From Deltaproteobacteria bacterium (GTDB lineage Bacteria > Myxococcota > JADLHZ01): 64,000 nt of DNA. The stretch's first letter is position 1; each line of letters opens with the position of its first letter. Position numbers and translations under genes: made by a program. The notes under the pieces were generated by a model. The model had not been told where the DNA came from. It was given only the letters and a program-made list of their open reading frames with translations, and did no database searches. Of the stretch, positions 60,758 to 64,000 are shown piece after piece. The stretch is taken from assembly GCA_020848545.1 (NCBI GenBank), contig JADLHZ010000142.1:27571-91570 (forward strand). Reading direction: 5' to 3'.

Positions 60758-61774
60758 TCAAAGAACGGCCTGGCGCAAGTCGCCGGGCAAGCGATGCTGC
60801 CATGGCCGATCTTGCGTCGGCGCGGCGCCGCGGTTCGTCTGCCAGAACAGGACGCGCACGGGCGACGCCGGGCGCTCTGCGAGGACGGCGGCCATCGCTT
60901 TGCCCGAGTAGATCGGCTCGAGCCACACGCCGTGCTGGCGCAGGCGCTCGCACGCGGCGATCGAGCCTTGGGTCGGCCGGCCGTAGCCTTTGCCCAACGC
61001 GCTGCGATCGATGTGCACCGGCAACGGCTTCAAGCCGGAGATGCCGGCGACGCCGCTTTTCGTCAGCCACGCGATGAGCTCACGCGTGAGCTTCTCGACG
61101 TACGCTTCGCGGCTGAACGGCTTTTCAATCGCGGTGATCGCGAAGAGCTCGCAGCGCAGACCCGCGAGCGCGAGCCCAACGCTGAGGCCCGCCGCGGTGC
61201 CACCGCTGCCGAACGCGACGTACACGCGGTTCGGCGCCGGCAGCTCGGAGGCGTCGATCTGCGCCTTGAGCTCGAGCGCCGCGGCGACGATGCCGACCAT
61301 GCCGGCAACGTTCGTGGCGCCCGGAGGAACGATGGCGTAGCCGCGATCGTGCGTGCGCGTGAAGAGCTGCGGCCGCCGGAGCGCGAGGGCCGCGCGTGAG
61401 CCGTAGAAGTCGACGCGTTCGGCCCGCGAGGTGACGAACGCCAGGTTGTCGAGCACCTGGGCATCGATGTCTTCGTGAAAGCAGTGCGCGTGCAGCGGCT
61501 TCTTGATGCGCTCGGCCGCGGCGGTGAGTGCGACGAGCAGCCCCGACCCGATGGCGCCGATGCCGGCGAAGCCGGGCGCGCTCGCGTAGGGCTCACTCGC
61601 GAGCAGGTAATCGAGCTTGCGCACCTTCGAGCCGCCAAAGAGCGCCGGGAGCAGGTCGTCGCGCTTGACGTGGAACGAAGCGAGATCGAGCTCCTCGGCG
61701 AGATCGGGGAGCGCGGTGATCGGCGATGGCGAGGTGATGAGGCCGAGGCGAGGAAGGCTCGCGGGGAGCTGCAT
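60758..61774 (-). CDS. PLP-dependent ACC deaminase/D-cysteine desulfhydrase family enzyme
   Basis: 338 residues, fold type II PLP enzyme. The Schiff-base Lys is in FGGSKVRKLDYLL (Lys50), where ACC deaminase has GGNKxRKLEYL. Glycine-rich phosphate binding is in AFGSGGTAAGLSVGL. The family opens 1-aminocyclopropane-1-carboxylate or removes sulfide from D-cysteine; the sequence alone does not choose between them, and the Asn-to-Ser change next to the Lys adds doubt. It lies downstream of the coiled-coil gene (gap 14 bp) and upstream of the cyclophilin gene. Confidence 0.75.
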   Translation of the reverse strand: MQLPASLPRLGLITSPSPITALPDLAEELDLASFHVKRDDLLPALFGGSKVRKLDYLLASEPYASAPGFAGIGAIGSGLLVALTAAAERIKKPLHAHCFHEDIDAQVLDNLAFVTSRAERVDFYGSRAALALRRPQLFTRTHDRGYAIVPPGATNVAGMVGIVAAALELKAQIDASELPAPNRVYVAFGSGGTAAGLSVGLALAGLRCELFAITAIEKPFSREAYVEKLTRELIAWLTKSGVAGISGLKPLPVHIDRSALGKGYGRPTQGSIAACERLRQHGVWLEPIYSGKAMAAVLAERPASPVRVLFWQTNRGAAPTQDRPWQHRLPGDLRQAVL

Positions 61775-61788
61775 GGGGGGGTCGTAGC

Positions 61789-64000
61789 CTACTTCACGAC
61801 GCGCGTCTTCTCCGTCGCTTCACGCCCACCCGCCGACCATTCCTGATCGACGAGCACGTCCTCCGAGAAGGTGTCGAGCACTTGCCACTCCTGGCTCTTC
61901 TCCTGCGGCGGCCGCGCACCCGCTGCCGCCGGCTCGGCCTTCGTCTGCATGGCCGCCTTCGCTGCCGCGAGCTCACGGCGCAGCTCGGTCACCTGCGCGC
62001 GCTCGGCGTCGAGGACGCGCTGCATCTCGGCGGCGCGATCGCGTTCCTGCTTCACCTCACGAAGCAATCCTTCTTCGCGCGCGCTCACCGTCTTCATCTC
62101 GGCGGTCAGCCGATCGCGCTCGCGCTCCGCTTCGGCCGCGCTCTGCGCCATCTCCTCGGCGCGCTGCCGCTGCAGCTCGGCGTCGTTCATCGCCGCCACG
62201 CGCTTCCTCTCGAGCTCGTTCGTCGCGCCATTGGCGATGGCGCCGCGGCGGCTCTCTTCGTCGAGCCGCTTCTGCGCCTCGGACGCCTTGAGATCGGCCT
62301 CGCCGAGCAAGAGCTCGAGCGCCTTCACCTTGTCGCGCCCGTCTTTGGCCTCCTTGCTGGCGCGCACGAGATCCGCTTCGACGCGCGAGAGCTCGGCCTG
62401 CAGCTTCGTCTTGCCGTCGGCGAGCTTCGCCAGCGCCGCCTCGGTCTCGGTCTTTTGCTTGGTGACCGTGCGCAGCTCGCTCTCTTTGCTCGCGAGATCT
62501 TGCTCGACCGTGGCCAGGCGCGCGAGCTGAGCCCGCAGCTCCGCTTCCACGTTCTTCGCCGCGGCTTGCGCCGCGGACAAAATGGCGACACGGCTGTCGG
62601 CGCGTTCGAGCGCGCTCTTCAGGTCGCCCTCGGCGGCTTTCAGACGCGCTTGCTCGGCGACGAGCGCTTTGTGCTCGGTCTCGGCGCGCTCGATGGCGAC
62701 GGCGCGCTCGGCGAGCGCATGCTCCTTCGCCGCGCGGGCGTCAGCGGCCTCGGTGTTCGCGCGCTCGATCTGCGCCCGCGCGCCGGTGAGCTCGGCGTCG
62801 GCCGCAGTGAGCAACACGCGGTACTCGGCGGCCGTCTCGTGCGCGCGCGCTTCGGCTTCGCGCAGGCGCGTCTCGGCGTGCTGCACGCGCTTCTCGACGA
62901 CCGCGAGCTTCTCCGTCGTGATCGTCAGCTCGCCTTGCACGCGGTGCAGCTCGTGGCTCGCGCCCTTCAGCGCGGCTTCCGAACGCTCGCGCGCCGAACG
63001 ATGCGCGGCGCCGGTCTGCTGCGCGTGGGTGAGCCGCGCTTCGAGCTCCTCGTTCTCGTGGCGCTGCTGCGCTTTTTCGCCTTCGACGAGCGCGATCTGC
63101 GCCTTCAGCTCGGCGATCGTGCGCTCGCGCAGGTTCAGCGTGCTGCTCGCGGCGATCAGCGCGTCGTTGGCGTCTTTCGCGCGCGTGGTCTCGCGTTCGA
63201 GCGCTTCCCTTTGCTCGACGGCGTGCGCGCGGGCCTGCCCCTGCTGCTCGTGCAGGAGCTGCAGATCGTCGCGTGCGCGGGTCAGCAACGCTTGCAAGCG
63301 CTGCGTCTCGCCGCGCAGCCCCTCGTTGTCGCGGCTCAGGCGGGCCATGAGATCACGGCGATCATCGCGCTCGCGCACGAGCTGAGAGATCCGCGTCTCG
63401 CTCTCGTCGCGGGAGGATTGCAGCTCGCCCTCGAGGCGCTGCACTTCCTCGACCAGCCGCTTCACGCGGGTCTCGCGCTGCGCGAGCTCGCCCTTCATCA
63501 CGGCGTGGCGCGCTTCGAGATCGCTGGCGAAGCGCTCGGCACGGATGCGCGCGTCATGCTCGCCGCGGCGCGCACCTTCGACTTCGCCGAGCATCCGCCG
63601 CGCGTCTTCCTCGCGCGCGATCGCTTCGTCCAGGTGGCGCTGCAAGCCGTTCGTCGTCTCGCGATCGGCCTCCGCGCGCTCGACCCGCGCCTGCAGCTCT
63701 TCCATGCGCTGCTCGGCGTTCTTCAACGCTTCGTCGGCGAGCGTGCGGGCCTGCGCTTCGGCTTCGGAGGCGGCGCCAGCGTCGGCGAGCGACGCTTCGA
63801 GCGCTCCCACTTTTTCTTCGAGGGCGGCGCGCTCGCTCTCGATGCGCTCGCGCTCTTCGTGCTCGACCGCGAACGCTTCGACCGAGCTGCCTTCGTCGAG
63901 CAGCGCCACGGTCTCGGCGGTGAGCGCCGCGCTGTCTTCGCCGCACACGAAGATCCACGTGCGCGCGTCCTGCGGCGAGGCGAGCGATGCGTCGAGCGAC
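61789..64000 (-). CDS. Long coiled-coil protein, 5' end outside window
   Basis: The frame is open to the right edge, so only the C-terminal part of about 735 residues is visible. The first visible residues (SLDASLASPQDARTW) are not coiled coil and may close a globular domain. From about 60 residues later to near the end the sequence is continuous Ala/Glu/Arg-rich coiled coil with heptads. The end is a short non-coiled tail containing SQEWQVLDTFSEDVLVDQEW. Receiver-plus-coiled-coil motility proteins such as AglZ or FrzS are possible relatives, but the diagnostic domain lies outside the window. Confidence 0.65.
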   Translation of the reverse strand, partial: SLDASLASPQDARTWIFVCGEDSAALTAETVALLDEGSSVEAFAVEHEERERIESERAALEEKVGALEASLADAGAASEAEAQARTLADEALKNAEQRMEELQARVERAEADRETTNGLQRHLDEAIAREEDARRMLGEVEGARRGEHDARIRAERFASDLEARHAVMKGELAQRETRVKRLVEEVQRLEGELQSSRDESETRISQLVRERDDRRDLMARLSRDNEGLRGETQRLQALLTRARDDLQLLHEQQGQARAHAVEQREALERETTRAKDANDALIAASSTLNLRERTIAELKAQIALVEGEKAQQRHENEELEARLTHAQQTGAAHRSARERSEAALKGASHELHRVQGELTITTEKLAVVEKRVQHAETRLREAEARAHETAAEYRVLLTAADAELTGARAQIERANTEAADARAAKEHALAERAVAIERAETEHKALVAEQARLKAAEGDLKSALERADSRVAILSAAQAAAKNVEAELRAQLARLATVEQDLASKESELRTVTKQKTETEAALAKLADGKTKLQAELSRVEADLVRASKEAKDGRDKVKALELLLGEADLKASEAQKRLDEESRRGAIANGATNELERKRVAAMNDAELQRQRAEEMAQSAAEAERERDRLTAEMKTVSAREEGLLREVKQERDRAAEMQRVLDAERAQVTELRRELAAAKAAMQTKAEPAAAGARPPQEKSQEWQVLDTFSEDVLVDQEWSAGGREATEKTRVVK

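Overview
The window is high-GC DNA with short intergenic gaps, many overlapping start/stop junctions and an unusual number of lipoprotein-type signal sequences. Several things point to a member of the Myxococcota (the old Deltaproteobacteria). One exported protein ends in a Cys / hydrophobic helix / Arg tail like the MYXO-CTERM sorting signal. Two intergenic palindromes fit the LexA box described for Myxococcus xanthus. There are also several Ig-like/beta-propeller surface lipoproteins and an FHA-linked diguanylate cyclase next to a PP2C phosphatase. This placement is inference; no rRNA gene is present.

Layout. 1-3.7 kb: an apparent operon of envelope proteins (beta-barrel fragment, ADAM-like metalloprotease homologue with a substituted catalytic Glu, DUF2961/GH172-type lipoprotein). 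3.7-6.4 kb: a type IIA topoisomerase B subunit behind a LexA-like box, then a Bax-inhibitor-1 membrane protein. 6.4-10 kb: two exported proteins on the minus strand. 10-18.8 kb: three small membrane proteins leading into a compact cluster with NAD-synthetase homologue, AMP-ligase, HemK-like methyltransferase, acyl carrier protein, asparagine-synthetase-type amidotransferase and a polytopic GT-C-like protein. This cluster probably builds an ACP-tethered, amidated product that I cannot name. 18.8-39.7 kb: mostly lipoproteins and envelope or signalling proteins (Asp-box and NHL propellers, VanW, M23 peptidase, NAD-kinase-like, SPFH/Band 7, PilZ-like, gluzincin-like membrane peptidase), with three gene remnants around 30.1 and 33.4-33.7 kb.

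39,682-50,484 is a 10.8-kb integrative element in the 3' half of a tRNA-Phe gene. It is bounded by 48-bp direct repeats and carries a HicB/HicA-type toxin-antitoxin pair, a RuvC-like resolvase, a serine recombinase, an XRE regulator, a DUF3987 replication-type protein, two small HTH proteins and a tyrosine integrase. I see no structural phage genes and no conjugation genes. Short heptamer arrays lie about 65 bp on each side of the core, as expected for an attP. The integrase reading frame runs through the core into the tRNA gene, and its first catalytic Arg appears to be Cys. A 40-bp repeat occurs three times in inward-facing orientation near the two ends of the element, and two neighbouring genes appear frameshifted.

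50.6-64 kb is ordinary chromosome: deoxynucleoside kinase and a fused PabA-PabB, a metallo-beta-lactamase-fold protein with a HEAT-repeat protein, a signalling block (FHA-GGDEF, PP2C-cyclic-nucleotide-binding, DUF502 membrane protein), a cyclophilin, a PLP enzyme of the ACC deaminase/D-cysteine desulfhydrase family, and a long coiled-coil protein running off the right edge.
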